Shown: positions 8,247 through 16,893, numbered from the stretch's first letter. The stretch: 64,000 nt of DNA from CAYRTV01 sp964505785 (GCA_964505785.1 CAZDJZ010000006.1:1-64000), one strand, 5' to 3'. The notes: generated by a model not told the origin, from the letters alone. Translations and numbers: made by a program.

Positions 8247-8855
8247 ATGCAGTCAAAATACGGCCGCCAGTTTCAAGAAGAGGAATTCCGTAATTTTCTT
8301 GAAAAATTGAAGAAATGCTTTGATTCCCATTATATGGTTTCCGAGATTCCTCAAATTCTCAGCCAAATTCACCGCTCCAAATTCATTCTCCGGCATGATG
8401 TGAGATCAAACCTTGACACCGCACTGTATATGGCAAAGGTGGAACATTCCCTGGGCATTCAGGCCACCTTTCTTTTTGATCTTTCTTCTCCTGAAATTTA
8501 TCCGGAAAATCATTCCGCTCGAAATTCCATCAAAGCCATCCATGATTTCGGCCATGAAGTCGGCCTTCATCTTTCCGGAAGCAATCCTCAGGTGCAAAGA
8601 GAGGTGATTACCTCGAGCCGGAAGCTGGAAAAATATCTGTCTCATTCCATTTTGTCAATTTCATTTTCTGAAAATCATCACGACCTTCCTCCCGGTTCAT
8701 TTTTCATAAGCGGTAAAATCAGCGCCTCTTCCCGAATCATGATGGGATGGCATGTTTCCGACAAAGCCTCCAACCTGATTCGGCTCAATCTTCAGCCCTC
8801 AGAAAACCGCCCCATGCTTCAAGTCATTATTCACCCGGAGAACTGGGTGGAATAA
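8247..8855 (+). CDS. NodB-fold (polysaccharide deacetylase-like) protein
   Basis: A 202-residue protein whose middle resembles carbohydrate esterase family 4. FILRHDVRSNLDTALYMA looks like the first NodB motif with its metal-binding HD, ATFLFDL follows, and FGHEVGLHLS resembles the second motif. The C terminus VIIHPENWVE resembles the usual closing motif. It is shorter than typical enzymes and has no signal peptide, so activity on a polymer is uncertain; sugar-intermediate or orphan deacetylase-like roles are possible. The ATG follows GGGAGGACGGAT. It converges on thyX, with a hairpin repeat between them. Confidence 0.6.
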   Translation: MQSKYGRQFQEEEFRNFLEKLKKCFDSHYMVSEIPQILSQIHRSKFILRHDVRSNLDTALYMAKVEHSLGIQATFLFDLSSPEIYPENHSARNSIKAIHDFGHEVGLHLSGSNPQVQREVITSSRKLEKYLSHSILSISFSENHHDLPPGSFFISGKISASSRIMMGWHVSDKASNLIRLNLQPSENRPMLQVIIHPENWVE

Positions 8856-8857
8856 CA

Positions 8858-8917
8858 TGTCATCCTTACATCGCTGCGCTCCTCAGGATGACATTGAATC
8901 AATATAAGAGTGTCATT
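8858..8917 (+). repeat. Family A compact copy, possible bidirectional terminator
   Basis: TGTCATCCT (8858-8866) and AGGATGACA (8885-8893) form a perfect 9-bp inverted repeat. They are followed by the family tail TTGAATCAATATAAGAGTGTC. It sits between two convergent genes (stops at 8855 and 8932), a usual place for a hairpin that ends both transcripts. Confidence 0.6.
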
Positions 8918-8931
8918 TTGCGGTTTTCGGA

Positions 8932-10410
8932 TCACTCCGGAGGGAGTATTTTTGGAAGCCGGCCGAAGATTTCTTTATAAATCCGGGGGAAATTATCTTT
9001 CCCGCCCAGGAGGAGGCCGGTTAACGGCATTTTTTTCTTGGCCAGCCGGTTCATTTCTTCTGCAATGCGTCTGATTTCCCATTGAGCTGTTCCATCTTCC
9101 CTAAGCCGGGAAATATGATACAGCTCGCGTGCGTTGACCTTTATGAGAACCCGTCTCCTGTGAGCATTGGTTAAAATATAATCAGCGCCGACATTCGTTT
9201 TTTTCTTGATTTTTTTATATATCCGGTTGGTTCTTTCGATCAAATCCAAAAACCGGCCTTCTTCGCCGGCGGCTGTAACTGAAGGCGGAACGGTTACTCC
9301 CAATTCCTGGTTATAGGACTGAACTGTCAGGGTAGCCATCCGGTGACGTTTCATTTGCGCATAGCAGGTTGCAGACATTATCAATTCAAATATCAAATCC
9401 GGGAATTCAAACTCCCGGAGAGGAGAATCATAAAACTGCATATGCCGCACCGCTGTCTGAATCAAATCCCTAATCTGCTTGGAATTCATCTTTTGGACAT
9501 AAGTCATGCAGTCCGTATATGAATAAGAAGAAACGGAATGCAGCAAAGCCGCAGCCAGACGGTTGTCTCCGTCCTGTGTATATTCCACCAATGTCACCAG
9601 CCGGGATGAATCACCGCCGCTGGAAGATAAAACCGGCCGGGCAGCCGGTTTCAATTCATCATATGTAAGCGAGTCAAGATCATTGGATTCAGTAAACAGG
9701 ATGATAGACGGGGCGGTTTTTTTTGCTTCTGTATATATCCGGCGATTCAATTCCAAAATTTCACTTTTGTTTGAGGATGCAAACCGGCGAAGCATAAATT
9801 CCAAATTCCGGGCGTTGAGAGTCATTCCCAGCTGCCCTTGCGCCGCCAGACTGACAACATAGCGGGCATCTTCTTTTGCCCATCCGTCTAATATAGAATG
9901 TTTTTTGGGATCTTCAGCCATACCGGGATATTTTTCAAAAAAATAGGGCTGCAGCTTCCGGTACAATTGTTCATAGACGGCAAATTGATCCTGAATTGTT
10001 TCTTTGAACAGCTCTGTTAATCCCGCCTGTTTAATTTCATCGGGGATAACATAGTCATCGCCCAATTTGATATAGCGCTGAGATTTCTCCGTAAAGGAAC
10101 ATAACCGGAAATGCTCGATATCCTCTATCGCCAAACGGCTGACTCCAATAATATCAAAATTAAAAACCGCATGCTCAGCGACCGAGTGGTGCCCCATTTT
10201 GAATATGATAGTGCGGTTGGATTTTCTGGCGCGATCGACCTGGCGGCGGGCAATTTCCCGGAGCTGATCAACTGAACGGGGGTCACGGGAAATTCGTGCA
10301 TAGGAAGCAGATAAAGTTTCCGGAGTGATATCATTCCGCTCCGGGCATTTTTCCTGCAGGGATTTGATCACCTCACTATCAATATTGAAGCCGGCTAATA
10401 TGACTTTCAT
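8932..10410 (-). CDS. thyX: tandem-duplicated ThyX-type thymidylate synthase
   Basis: ThyX makes dTMP from dUMP with methylene-tetrahydrofolate, FAD and NADPH. Family members are usually about 220-250 residues; this 492-residue protein contains two ThyX-like halves. The N half has GHHSVAEHAVFNF (73-85), a signature region HFRLCSFTEKSQRY (100-113) and a LNARNLEFMLRRF block. The C half has QMKRHRMATLTVQSYNQE (352-369) and VNARELYHISRLR. Each half keeps a different part of the RHRxxSxxxxSxR signature (see findings). The start ATG at 10410 was chosen because MKVILAGFNID is the normal beginning; upstream codons look non-coding. No strong ribosome-binding site is seen. Confidence 0.78.
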   Translation of the reverse strand: MKVILAGFNIDSEVIKSLQEKCPERNDITPETLSASYARISRDPRSVDQLREIARRQVDRARKSNRTIIFKMGHHSVAEHAVFNFDIIGVSRLAIEDIEHFRLCSFTEKSQRYIKLGDDYVIPDEIKQAGLTELFKETIQDQFAVYEQLYRKLQPYFFEKYPGMAEDPKKHSILDGWAKEDARYVVSLAAQGQLGMTLNARNLEFMLRRFASSNKSEILELNRRIYTEAKKTAPSIILFTESNDLDSLTYDELKPAARPVLSSSGGDSSRLVTLVEYTQDGDNRLAAALLHSVSSYSYTDCMTYVQKMNSKQIRDLIQTAVRHMQFYDSPLREFEFPDLIFELIMSATCYAQMKRHRMATLTVQSYNQELGVTVPPSVTAAGEEGRFLDLIERTNRIYKKIKKKTNVGADYILTNAHRRRVLIKVNARELYHISRLREDGTAQWEIRRIAEEMNRLAKKKMPLTGLLLGGKDNFPRIYKEIFGRLPKILPPE

Positions 10411-10692
10411 GATGGAATTTACAATATAAAGCTGAACAAGATTTGTCAAGATGACACACATTCGAAGCATTCGGAATCTTTTGTCATTCCCGGAGCTCAG
10501 CTGTGGTCATCTTAGACGTATCGCAATTTATCTCGAATCTCAAAAATCAAACCTCAAATCTGAATCCATCCCGCGGCCGAATGATCTGAAGCAGGCAGGC
10601 TATTTTGAGGCAATGGAACCTATTGGATTAGTAAAGAGTAAGTAAACCCTCGTCTTGTGCAATCCATTCACCATTCACCGGTTTTTTTCAGG
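10411..10692. other. gene-free interval with degenerate repeats
   Basis: No credible gene. It contains a worn Family A-like segment near 10460-10515 (GAAGCATTCGG, TTGTCATTCC) and, near 10655-10685, a segment (CTTGTGCAATCCATTCACC) that also occurs near 714, apparently common filler of these elements. Confidence 0.4.
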
Positions 10693-11313
10693 CTAGATAT
10701 AGCCGAGATCTTTCAGACGCTGACGAATCATGTCTTCCTCTTCCTCCGTTAAAATCCGGCGCTTCTGTTTTTCAATGTATCCCAGAACTTCCAGCGTGGT
10801 TATAATCTTGGACAATCCCTGTTCCGTTGATTCACGATCGGATTGGTAGAGAACTTCAGGCTTATCCGGCGGTTCAAATGGAGCGGAAATTCCGGCGACA
10901 TCCAGAATAAGCCCTTTCTCGGCTTTTTCATACAATCCCTTGGTATCCCTTTTTTTCAATACGGAAATCGGGGCATCACAAAAGACTTCGATATACCGGA
11001 TGACTTTATCCCGGCACTTATCCCGGAGTTCTTTATAAGGAGAAATCGTTACAGCAATAGCCACCACATTATTTTCCGTCAGCATCTGGCATTCAAAACA
11101 AAGCCTTTTTAAATTCCGGTAAACTTCCTCTTTGGAATAACCCATCTCCTGATTGTATTCCCTCCTTATTTTACCGCTGTCCAAAACTTTGGTTTTATAT
11201 CCGATGCTTTCCAGCCTGGCTGAAAGCATCCCGGCCAACTGCTTTTTGCCGGAAAAAGGCAACCCGGTGAACCAGACAGTAAATCCTTTTTTTTCCACGA
11301 GTGTACTCCTCAT
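10693..11313 (-). CDS. adenylylsulfate kinase-like protein
   Basis: A 206-residue protein of the APS kinase family, whose members phosphorylate adenylylsulfate to PAPS, the sulfate donor. Family features: the P-loop region WFTGLPFSGKKQLAG (14-28), VLDSGKIRREYNQEMGYS, TISPYKELRDK and RDTKGLYEKA. Two oddities stand out: the Walker A ends GKK instead of GKS/T, and the usual DGD is DSG. There is also an extra charged C-terminal tail ending RQRLKDLGYI. Catalysis is therefore uncertain. The ATG at 11313 overlaps the permease stop as ATGA, pairing it with a possible sulfate importer. Confidence 0.65.
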   Translation of the reverse strand: MRSTLVEKKGFTVWFTGLPFSGKKQLAGMLSARLESIGYKTKVLDSGKIRREYNQEMGYSKEEVYRNLKRLCFECQMLTENNVVAIAVTISPYKELRDKCRDKVIRYIEVFCDAPISVLKKRDTKGLYEKAEKGLILDVAGISAPFEPPDKPEVLYQSDRESTEQGLSKIITTLEVLGYIEKQKRRILTEEEEDMIRQRLKDLGYI

Positions 11314-12698
11314 ATACCAAAATTTAAAACCGGCCATATCAGTCGAGCCATAATAAAAAAGACAAGCAGCGCAATAGTTTTCACAACCAATCCTAACCCC
11401 AAAGAATCACGCAGGCTATAGTAGCCGGCTGCAAATGCTATCGCATTGGGAGGCGTACCTACAGGCAAACAAAACGCCAATCCGGTTGGAATTGTCACCG
11501 CAAGGGTAAAAATTTCCGGCGGTATTCCAGTCTGGGTTACAAATCCATAGGAAAGGGGCACCAGTATCACCACGGCTGCAGCATTGGAAATGGCTTCCGT
11601 TGTCAACGTAGCCAGGAGAGAAAGAGTTGCCAATAAGACCCAGGGAGACATCTCCATTCCTCCAATAACCTGCTTGATTGCCCATTCTACCGCCTGGGTT
11701 TCGTATAAAGCTTTCCCTAAGGCAATGGCTCCGCCATACATAACGATTACGCCCCAATTGATATAATCTGAAACTTCCTGCCAGGTTGCGATTTTCAAAA
11801 TAAAAACAGCCACAGCTGCAGCAATGGAAATCACAGCTAAACCAATTTCATGCCCGCCTGCAACCCATCCCAGGACCGCCAGTCCGACCAGGCAAAGAGT
11901 TTTCAGTTCATTAACTGAAATCCGGCCCATTCGCTTTAATTCACTTGTCAGAAAAATTTTGGCTCCCGAAACATCCCGGATTTCCGAGGGGAAACGTTTG
12001 GCCAGAGCACCGAATACAACTCCGGTTAAAACCAGGGCCATGGGTGTTGCGGCTGCGGCCCAAGTGAGAAAGTCAATCCTCCGGGAATAGGTCTCCCTCA
12101 AGAATTCAACCGCCAGTGGTACCCGGGCCCCACCCAGATAAGTGCCGATTCCACCAACAACCGATCCCCAGGCTAAAGCTAAAAATAAGGATTTGCCCAA
12201 GGGACTGCGCCCCTTCTCCAGGCGCAGAACCGCAGCCAACTCCAAAACCACCGGAAACATCATGGCGGCAACAGCGTGAGCAGGCATAAACAGGGCAAAA
12301 AAAGACGAGGTAAACGTGACTCCAAATAAAAGGCCCAGAGGGCTCCTTCCGAACCGGTTGATGAACCAAAACGCCATCCGCTTGGATAATCCGGTATGGA
12401 TAATTGCTCCGGAAAGAATAAAAACTCCCAATAAAAAGAAAACCGCACTGTTTCCAAAATAAGAGAAAACCTTAGTCCGGCCCAGGATGTTAAAGGTCGG
12501 CAATAAAATGAGGGCCAAGAGGCTGGTTGCAGCTAGAGGAATAGATTGCAGAACCCAGAGACTGAAACATATGACCGCCACTCCCAAGCATCGGGTACCA
12601 GCCGCACTCAAGCCATCCGGAGGCGGGACAACCAGCAGGAAAATCCCCAAAGCCATACCGGCGGTCAAGAGGATTGTCTTCAAAGATGACTTATTCAT
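11310..12698 (-). CDS. SLC13/DASS family permease
   Basis: A 462-residue inner-membrane protein with about a dozen hydrophobic helices. It resembles divalent-anion:Na+ symporters (SLC13, DASS). The two-fold repeat is visible: a first GGIGTYLGGARVPLA region near residue 180, and a second half with TEAISNAAAVVILVP followed by LPVGTPPNAIAF, the signature substrate loop. Members carry sulfate or dicarboxylates. Coupling to the APS-kinase-like gene favours sulfate, but the sequence alone does not decide. It lies 23 bases after rtcB in the same operon. Confidence 0.82.
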   Translation of the reverse strand: MNKSSLKTILLTAGMALGIFLLVVPPPDGLSAAGTRCLGVAVICFSLWVLQSIPLAATSLLALILLPTFNILGRTKVFSYFGNSAVFFLLGVFILSGAIIHTGLSKRMAFWFINRFGRSPLGLLFGVTFTSSFFALFMPAHAVAAMMFPVVLELAAVLRLEKGRSPLGKSLFLALAWGSVVGGIGTYLGGARVPLAVEFLRETYSRRIDFLTWAAAATPMALVLTGVVFGALAKRFPSEIRDVSGAKIFLTSELKRMGRISVNELKTLCLVGLAVLGWVAGGHEIGLAVISIAAAVAVFILKIATWQEVSDYINWGVIVMYGGAIALGKALYETQAVEWAIKQVIGGMEMSPWVLLATLSLLATLTTEAISNAAAVVILVPLSYGFVTQTGIPPEIFTLAVTIPTGLAFCLPVGTPPNAIAFAAGYYSLRDSLGLGLVVKTIALLVFFIMARLIWPVLNFGI

Positions 12699-12721
12699 AT
12701 AATGCCTTCAGAAGAATCGGT

Positions 12722-14143
12722 TCAGCCCTTCATAACACTCAATGGGTTCAATTGAGCAACCATTCTGCCGATGCCGAGTTCATGAGAAACTTTAACCACT
12801 TCTTCCACATTTTTATAAACTCCAGAGGCTTCTTCGGCTACTCCTTTCATTCCACTCGACTTCAATTCTATCCCCCGCTCTTCCAGCTCTTTAATAATTT
12901 TTTCTCCCCGGAATTTTTTCCGGGCCTGATTCCGGGACATCACTCGTCCTGAACCATGCGCCGTAGAACCAAAACTTACTTTTTCCGCCTCCCGGGTACC
13001 AACCAGCACATAAGAAGAAGTTCCCATACTGCCGGGGATGAACACCGGCTGGCCTGCTCCCCGGTAAACTTCGGGAATCTCTCTCCTTCCCGGGCCGAAA
13101 CTGCGGGTGGCTCCTTTCCGGTGAATGCACACTTTTTTTTCTTTCCCGGATACCAGGTGGGTTTCATATTTTGCAACATTGTGACAAACATCATAAACCT
13201 GGTTCATCCCCCTCGAATCGCCCATTACCTTTTCAAATACTTTCCTTACACAGTGCGCAATCATTTGGCGGTTAACGAATGCAAAATTGACAGCAGCGCC
13301 CATCGCTTTATAATACTTTTGACCCAATTCTGACTGAATCGGCGCATTAACCAATTGCCTGTCGGGAAGCCCGCCGGTCCCGAATGTATTTTCCATCTTA
13401 TGAATAAAATCGGAAGCTATTTGATGGCCGAGTCCACGGCTTCCGCAATGAATCATCGCCATGACCTGCCCTTCGGATTCAATTCCAAAAGCCCGGGCGG
13501 TTTTTTCATCATATATCTGTGCCACCTTTTGAATTTCAAGGAAATGATTGCCGGAACCCAATGTTCCTATCTGCGAAACACCCCGTTCTACCGCCCGGGA
13601 AGAAATCTCCTTTGGATCGGCCTGCTTCAGGCATCCGTTTTCTTCGGTCCGCTCTAAATCCTCTTCTGATCCATAACCATTTTGAACGGCCCACTCCGAA
13701 CCTAAGCGGCAGATGTCTTTAAGCTGTCCGGGCTTTAAACGGGTGGCGCCTCCTTTTCCCAGTCCGGCCGGGACTTCTTCATAGATGCCTTCAATCAAAT
13801 CCCTTTTTTTTTCTTTAATATCTTCAGCTGAAAATCCGGTGCGCAGTAATCTTATACCGCAGTTAATATCATAACCCACTCCTCCGGGAGAAATGATCCC
13901 GTCTTCCAAATCAAAGGCCGCCACACCCCCTATGGGAAATCCATATCCCTGATGGGCATCGGGCATTACATAAGCCGCAGTCTGAATCCCGGGTAAACAT
14001 GCAACATTTCTTATCTGCGTTAAGGTTAAATCCTTTTTCACCGCTTGAATCAATTTATCCGAAGCGTATATGTAAGCGGGAACCCGCATATCCCCGGTTT
14101 GCGGAATCTCCCAGATATATTCACTCTTTTGTTTTAATTCCAC
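12722..14143 (-). CDS. rtcB: RNA-splicing ligase RtcB
   Basis: RtcB joins RNA 2',3'-cyclic phosphate (or 3'-phosphate) ends to 5'-OH ends using GTP and Mn2+, in RNA repair or tRNA splicing. The 473-residue protein shows the metal site GVGYDINCGIR, GSGNHFLE and IHCGSRGLGHQ, and the guanylation region HRKGATRSFGPGRREIP and STAHGSGRVMSR with its conserved His. MPDAHQGYGFPIGG near the N terminus is also typical. The archease cofactor gene is directly upstream (24-base gap). Confidence 0.97.
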   Translation of the reverse strand: MELKQKSEYIWEIPQTGDMRVPAYIYASDKLIQAVKKDLTLTQIRNVACLPGIQTAAYVMPDAHQGYGFPIGGVAAFDLEDGIISPGGVGYDINCGIRLLRTGFSAEDIKEKKRDLIEGIYEEVPAGLGKGGATRLKPGQLKDICRLGSEWAVQNGYGSEEDLERTEENGCLKQADPKEISSRAVERGVSQIGTLGSGNHFLEIQKVAQIYDEKTARAFGIESEGQVMAMIHCGSRGLGHQIASDFIHKMENTFGTGGLPDRQLVNAPIQSELGQKYYKAMGAAVNFAFVNRQMIAHCVRKVFEKVMGDSRGMNQVYDVCHNVAKYETHLVSGKEKKVCIHRKGATRSFGPGRREIPEVYRGAGQPVFIPGSMGTSSYVLVGTREAEKVSFGSTAHGSGRVMSRNQARKKFRGEKIIKELEERGIELKSSGMKGVAEEASGVYKNVEEVVKVSHELGIGRMVAQLNPLSVMKG

Positions 14144-14167
14144 CTTATCCTCCCAGAGGTCCGGATT

Positions 14168-14587
14168 TCAAATATCCACGACGACCTGTACCGTCCAGCG
14201 TTTATTCCGTTTGATCTCCAACTCATTATATGTCACAGCTTTAACATCTCCGCTGACTTCATACTCATCCGGACGGCTGTCGCCGGATAATACCGCTTCC
14301 AGCTTGTAGTTATCTTCATCTTCTTTAATCGATATCCGCCGGAATGCGGACAGCATAAACGTCCGGCTTTCCCATAAAAACAGGACCTCTTCCAGAAAAG
14401 TCACCAAGAGCTGTTCCCTGTCCTTTCCAATAACTTGGACGGCCTTCTCCTCCCTCTTCTCAATATCAGAGGGATTCCACATCAAGGAAGACACAGCCAG
14501 GGCAGCATTTTGGAAGGCTTCTTCAATGGTTTTGCCAAAGGCTTGAAATTTCGCATCTCCGGTATGGCTGAGGAATTTATACTTCAT
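14168..14587 (-). CDS. archease, RtcB-activating protein
   Basis: A 139-residue archease. Archease speeds RtcB guanylation and broadens its nucleotide use. The N terminus FLSHTGDAKFQAFGKTIEEA carries the family's metal-binding Asp and helix pattern. The C terminus DVKAVTYNELEI and VQVVVDI, ending in Asp-Ile, matches the conserved metal-site end. It lies between amrS and rtcB with gaps of 12 and 24 bases, so it is surely co-expressed with its partner ligase. Confidence 0.93.
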   Translation of the reverse strand: MKYKFLSHTGDAKFQAFGKTIEEAFQNAALAVSSLMWNPSDIEKREEKAVQVIGKDREQLLVTFLEEVLFLWESRTFMLSAFRRISIKEDEDNYKLEAVLSGDSRPDEYEVSGDVKAVTYNELEIKRNKRWTVQVVVDI

Positions 14588-14599
14588 GGACAGCTCCAG

Positions 14600-15622
14600 T
14601 CATTCGAATACGCCGGCAATGGAATGCCCGCAAAAAGGGCATTTCCCATTTTCAATCCGGTTTTTGTCCACTGAAAAACCGGTTCTGGTCAAAACTGCTT
14701 TTCCGCATTGAGGGCAGAAAGTTTCCATAGCCTCTCCTGAAACATTCCCGATATAAATAAAGTTCAGCCCTGCATCCCGGCCAATCCGAGCTGCTTTCCT
14801 TAAAACCTTGACCGGGGTCGGGCAAGCGTTCTGAAATTCATAATCAGGATGAAAACGGCTGAGATGCCAAGGAATATCCGAATCCACCTCCGCTAAGAAA
14901 CGAGCCGTTTCCCCCAACTCCTCTTCTGAATCATTTTGTCCCGGAACCACCAGGGTAGTGACCTCAACCCAAATATCCATTTCCCGCATCAGCCGTATCG
15001 AATCCAGAACCGGCTTCAGTCTCCCTTTGCATACTGACCGGTAAAACTCATCCCGGAATGATTTCAAATCGACATTGCATGCATCCAAACAGGGTTTGAT
15101 CTTCTTCAGGGCTTCAGGAGTCATATAACCATTGGTGACAAAAATATTGCGCAAGTTTTCTTTTTTTGCCAGTTCCGCCGTATCATAGGCATATTCAAAA
15201 AAAATTGTCGGCTCCGTATACGTATAACTGATGCTGCGGCATCCGCTTTTTTTGGCATTTTTGACAACTTCATCCGGCATAAGTTTTTGTTCGGAAAAAA
15301 ACGGTCCATCTTTTTTATTAGCTTGGGAAATTTGCCAATTCTGGCAAAAAACACACCGAAAGTTACACCCGATGGCCGCTATTGAATAAGATTTAGTCCC
15401 GGGCAAAAAATGATACAGGGGTTTTTTTTCAATCGGGTCCGAATTGGCCGCAATGGCATTGCCGTATACATGCGTCACGAGTTTTCCGCTTCGGTTTTCC
15501 CGGACCCCGCAAAATCCGAATTCAGAAGGTTTAATCCGGCATCTATGCTCGCAGAGAAAGCAATCAACCTTATTGTTTTCTTTCCTTTCGTAGAGATAGG
15601 CTTCTTTGAGATTGTTCTTCAT
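14600..15622 (-). CDS. amrS: AmmeMemoRadiSam-type radical SAM enzyme
   Basis: A 340-residue radical SAM protein of the pyruvate-formate-lyase-activase-like AmrS group. The SAM cluster motif is GCNFRCVFCQNW (CxxxCxxC). An N-terminal Cys-rich lead CFLCEHRCRIKPSEFGFCG and a C-terminal zinc ribbon CPQCG...CPFCG complete the usual layout. The partners AMMECR1 and MEMO are not in this window, and the substrate is unknown. The ATG at 15622 was preferred to an upstream in-frame TTG (15634). It heads the operon amrS-archease-rtcB-permease-APS-kinase-like. Confidence 0.85.
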   Translation of the reverse strand: MKNNLKEAYLYERKENNKVDCFLCEHRCRIKPSEFGFCGVRENRSGKLVTHVYGNAIAANSDPIEKKPLYHFLPGTKSYSIAAIGCNFRCVFCQNWQISQANKKDGPFFSEQKLMPDEVVKNAKKSGCRSISYTYTEPTIFFEYAYDTAELAKKENLRNIFVTNGYMTPEALKKIKPCLDACNVDLKSFRDEFYRSVCKGRLKPVLDSIRLMREMDIWVEVTTLVVPGQNDSEEELGETARFLAEVDSDIPWHLSRFHPDYEFQNACPTPVKVLRKAARIGRDAGLNFIYIGNVSGEAMETFCPQCGKAVLTRTGFSVDKNRIENGKCPFCGHSIAGVFE

Positions 15623-15633
15623 TTTCCTTTCCA

Positions 15634-15662
15634 ATAATAGAGTAATTCATTAAACCTGTTAA
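15634..15662 (-). promoter_or_regulatory. promoter of the amrS-rtcB operon
   Basis: On the minus strand TTAACA (15662-15657), a 17-base spacer, and TATTAT (15639-15634). The expected transcript start near 15627 is only about 5 bases before the amrS ATG, predicting an almost leaderless mRNA. Confidence 0.6.
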
Positions 15663-15811
15663 CGCAAGCAACGCAATGAAGGCGCTATCCGCTTTTTGCT
15701 TTTACCTGCGCTCACGAGAGCATTTGGGATCCTTCCCCGGCATGCTTCTCAGGATAATACGGGCATGGCTTTTGATTTGATACTTGCGTTTTGAGATTGG
15801 AGATATAAAGT

Positions 15812-16483
15812 TCAGACCTGATACGAAGGACACAGTTGATCCAGCGGACACTCGCTGCACCGGGGTTTTTTGGCCCGGCAAATATCCCGGCCGAAATTCA
15901 CAAGAATATAATTGAAATGGAGCCAATCGCCTTCAGGAACAATCACCATCAAATCCCGCTCAATCTTATCCGGATTATTTTCCCCTGTAAATCCCAACCT
16001 GCGGGACAGGCGTTTGACATGGGTATCCACTGCAATTCCCACCGCCTTTTGATAAGCACTGGAAAGAACAATATTCGCGGTCTTTCTGGCCACTCCCGGA
16101 AGAGTCAGCAACTCTTCCATAACCGCAGGGACTTCACCTCCGTAGTCATCTCTTATTTTGCGGGCCGCCCCTTGAATGCTTTTGGCTTTATTCCGAAAAA
16201 AACCTGTAGGCTTGATGATTCCTTCGATTTTATCCCGCGGAGCCTCAGCCAGCTGTTCGGCATTCGGAAATTTTTCAAATAAAATCGGCGTGATCTCATT
16301 GACTTTTTTATCCGTTGACTGAGCGGATAAAATTGTAGCCACTAATATCTGGAAGGGGGTTTCATAGTGAAGAGCCGTCCGGCTGTGGGGATATCTGTCT
16401 TGGAGGATTTCAATGACGTCCTTGACTCTGTTTTCTTTCGAGGCGAATGCCTCTGTCATGGAAAGAACCGGGAATTCGGTCAT
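15812..16483 (-). CDS. nth: endonuclease III (DNA glycosylase/AP lyase)
   Basis: Removes oxidised pyrimidines in base excision repair. The 223-residue protein has the helix-hairpin-helix LLTLPGVARKTAN with catalytic Lys134, the catalytic Asp153 in AVDTHVKRLSRRLG, and a C-terminal 4Fe-4S motif C-x6-C-x2-C-x5-C beginning at ICRAKKPRCSECP. The ATG at 16483 follows the strong site GGGGGAGG; a longer in-frame start at 16513 lacks one. The 15635-15811 gap upstream of amrS contains only a worn Family A arm (near 15738-15765) and TTTTGAGATT-like filler. Confidence 0.95.
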   Translation of the reverse strand: MTEFPVLSMTEAFASKENRVKDVIEILQDRYPHSRTALHYETPFQILVATILSAQSTDKKVNEITPILFEKFPNAEQLAEAPRDKIEGIIKPTGFFRNKAKSIQGAARKIRDDYGGEVPAVMEELLTLPGVARKTANIVLSSAYQKAVGIAVDTHVKRLSRRLGFTGENNPDKIERDLMVIVPEGDWLHFNYILVNFGRDICRAKKPRCSECPLDQLCPSYQV

Positions 16484-16524
16484 GGTTTTCCTCCCCCTGT
16501 CATTTTTCAACATGGATTATTACT

Positions 16525-16546
16525 TAGCCTGACCTATTCAGGTTAG
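16525..16546. repeat. Family C palindrome
   Basis: TTAGCCTGA CCTA TTCAGGTTAG, a ~22-base inverted repeat, also seen near 22868, 25843, 35653 and 59361. It lies upstream of nth and is directly joined to a Family A arm, as at 35653. Confidence 0.65.
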
Positions 16547-16597
16547 AAAATGACTCGCCAGGGTCATTCTGTGCAAAACAAAGGATTTCCTTCTGCC
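16547..16597 (+). repeat. Family A arm, degenerate
   Basis: AAATGACTCGCCAGGGTCATTCTG followed by AAAGGATTTCCTTCTGCCTCG keeps the element's outer TGAC/GTCA end and the AAGGAT core with many changes. No gene is seen between 16484 and 16705. Confidence 0.45.
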
Positions 16598-16705
16598 TCG
16601 CCGGATCAAATATCAGCGTCTTCATATAAAAACCGTTTCCACCCGGCAATGGATAAGGGCCATATCCCGCCGGCCTGTGAATAATCCAGGTTAATGGACT
16701 CAGGA

Positions 16706-16893
16706 TCAAAATTCATTGAATTTTTGCTTAGGAACGCCGCAGGCCGGACATTTGCCCGGAGTGTACCCTTCCATTGTGAATCCGCATTGACTGCAAACAT
16801 ATATGGGAACAGCGTCCAAATCATTCCCGTTTTCCAATGTTTTTTTTTCTTTTTAAATAAACCGGCGTGGTTTTTTTTCGCCTCCAATGCCAA
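16706..16893 (-). pseudogene. rubredoxin-like domain protein with a frameshift in an A9 tract
   Basis: The minus strand encodes MALEAKKNHAGLFKKKK from a TTG at 16893 behind GAGGGGAG. After nine adenines (16848-16840), the -1 frame continues TLENGNDLDAVPIYVCSQCG and then FTMEGYTPGKCPACGVPKQK with FNEF and a stop at 16706. The joined product of about 62 residues resembles a rubrerythrin C-terminal linker plus rubredoxin domain, with four Cys in CxxCG/CPxCG. Either one A is missing (a broken gene or assembly error), or slippage on the A tract makes the protein. A 43-residue product from a TTG at 16837 is an alternative. It follows nadA by 24 bases. Confidence 0.55.

Noticed and set aside
10451..10645. 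64-residue plus-strand frame between thyX and the APS-kinase-like gene
   Set aside because: Made of degenerate repeat filler; no ribosome-binding site or motif.
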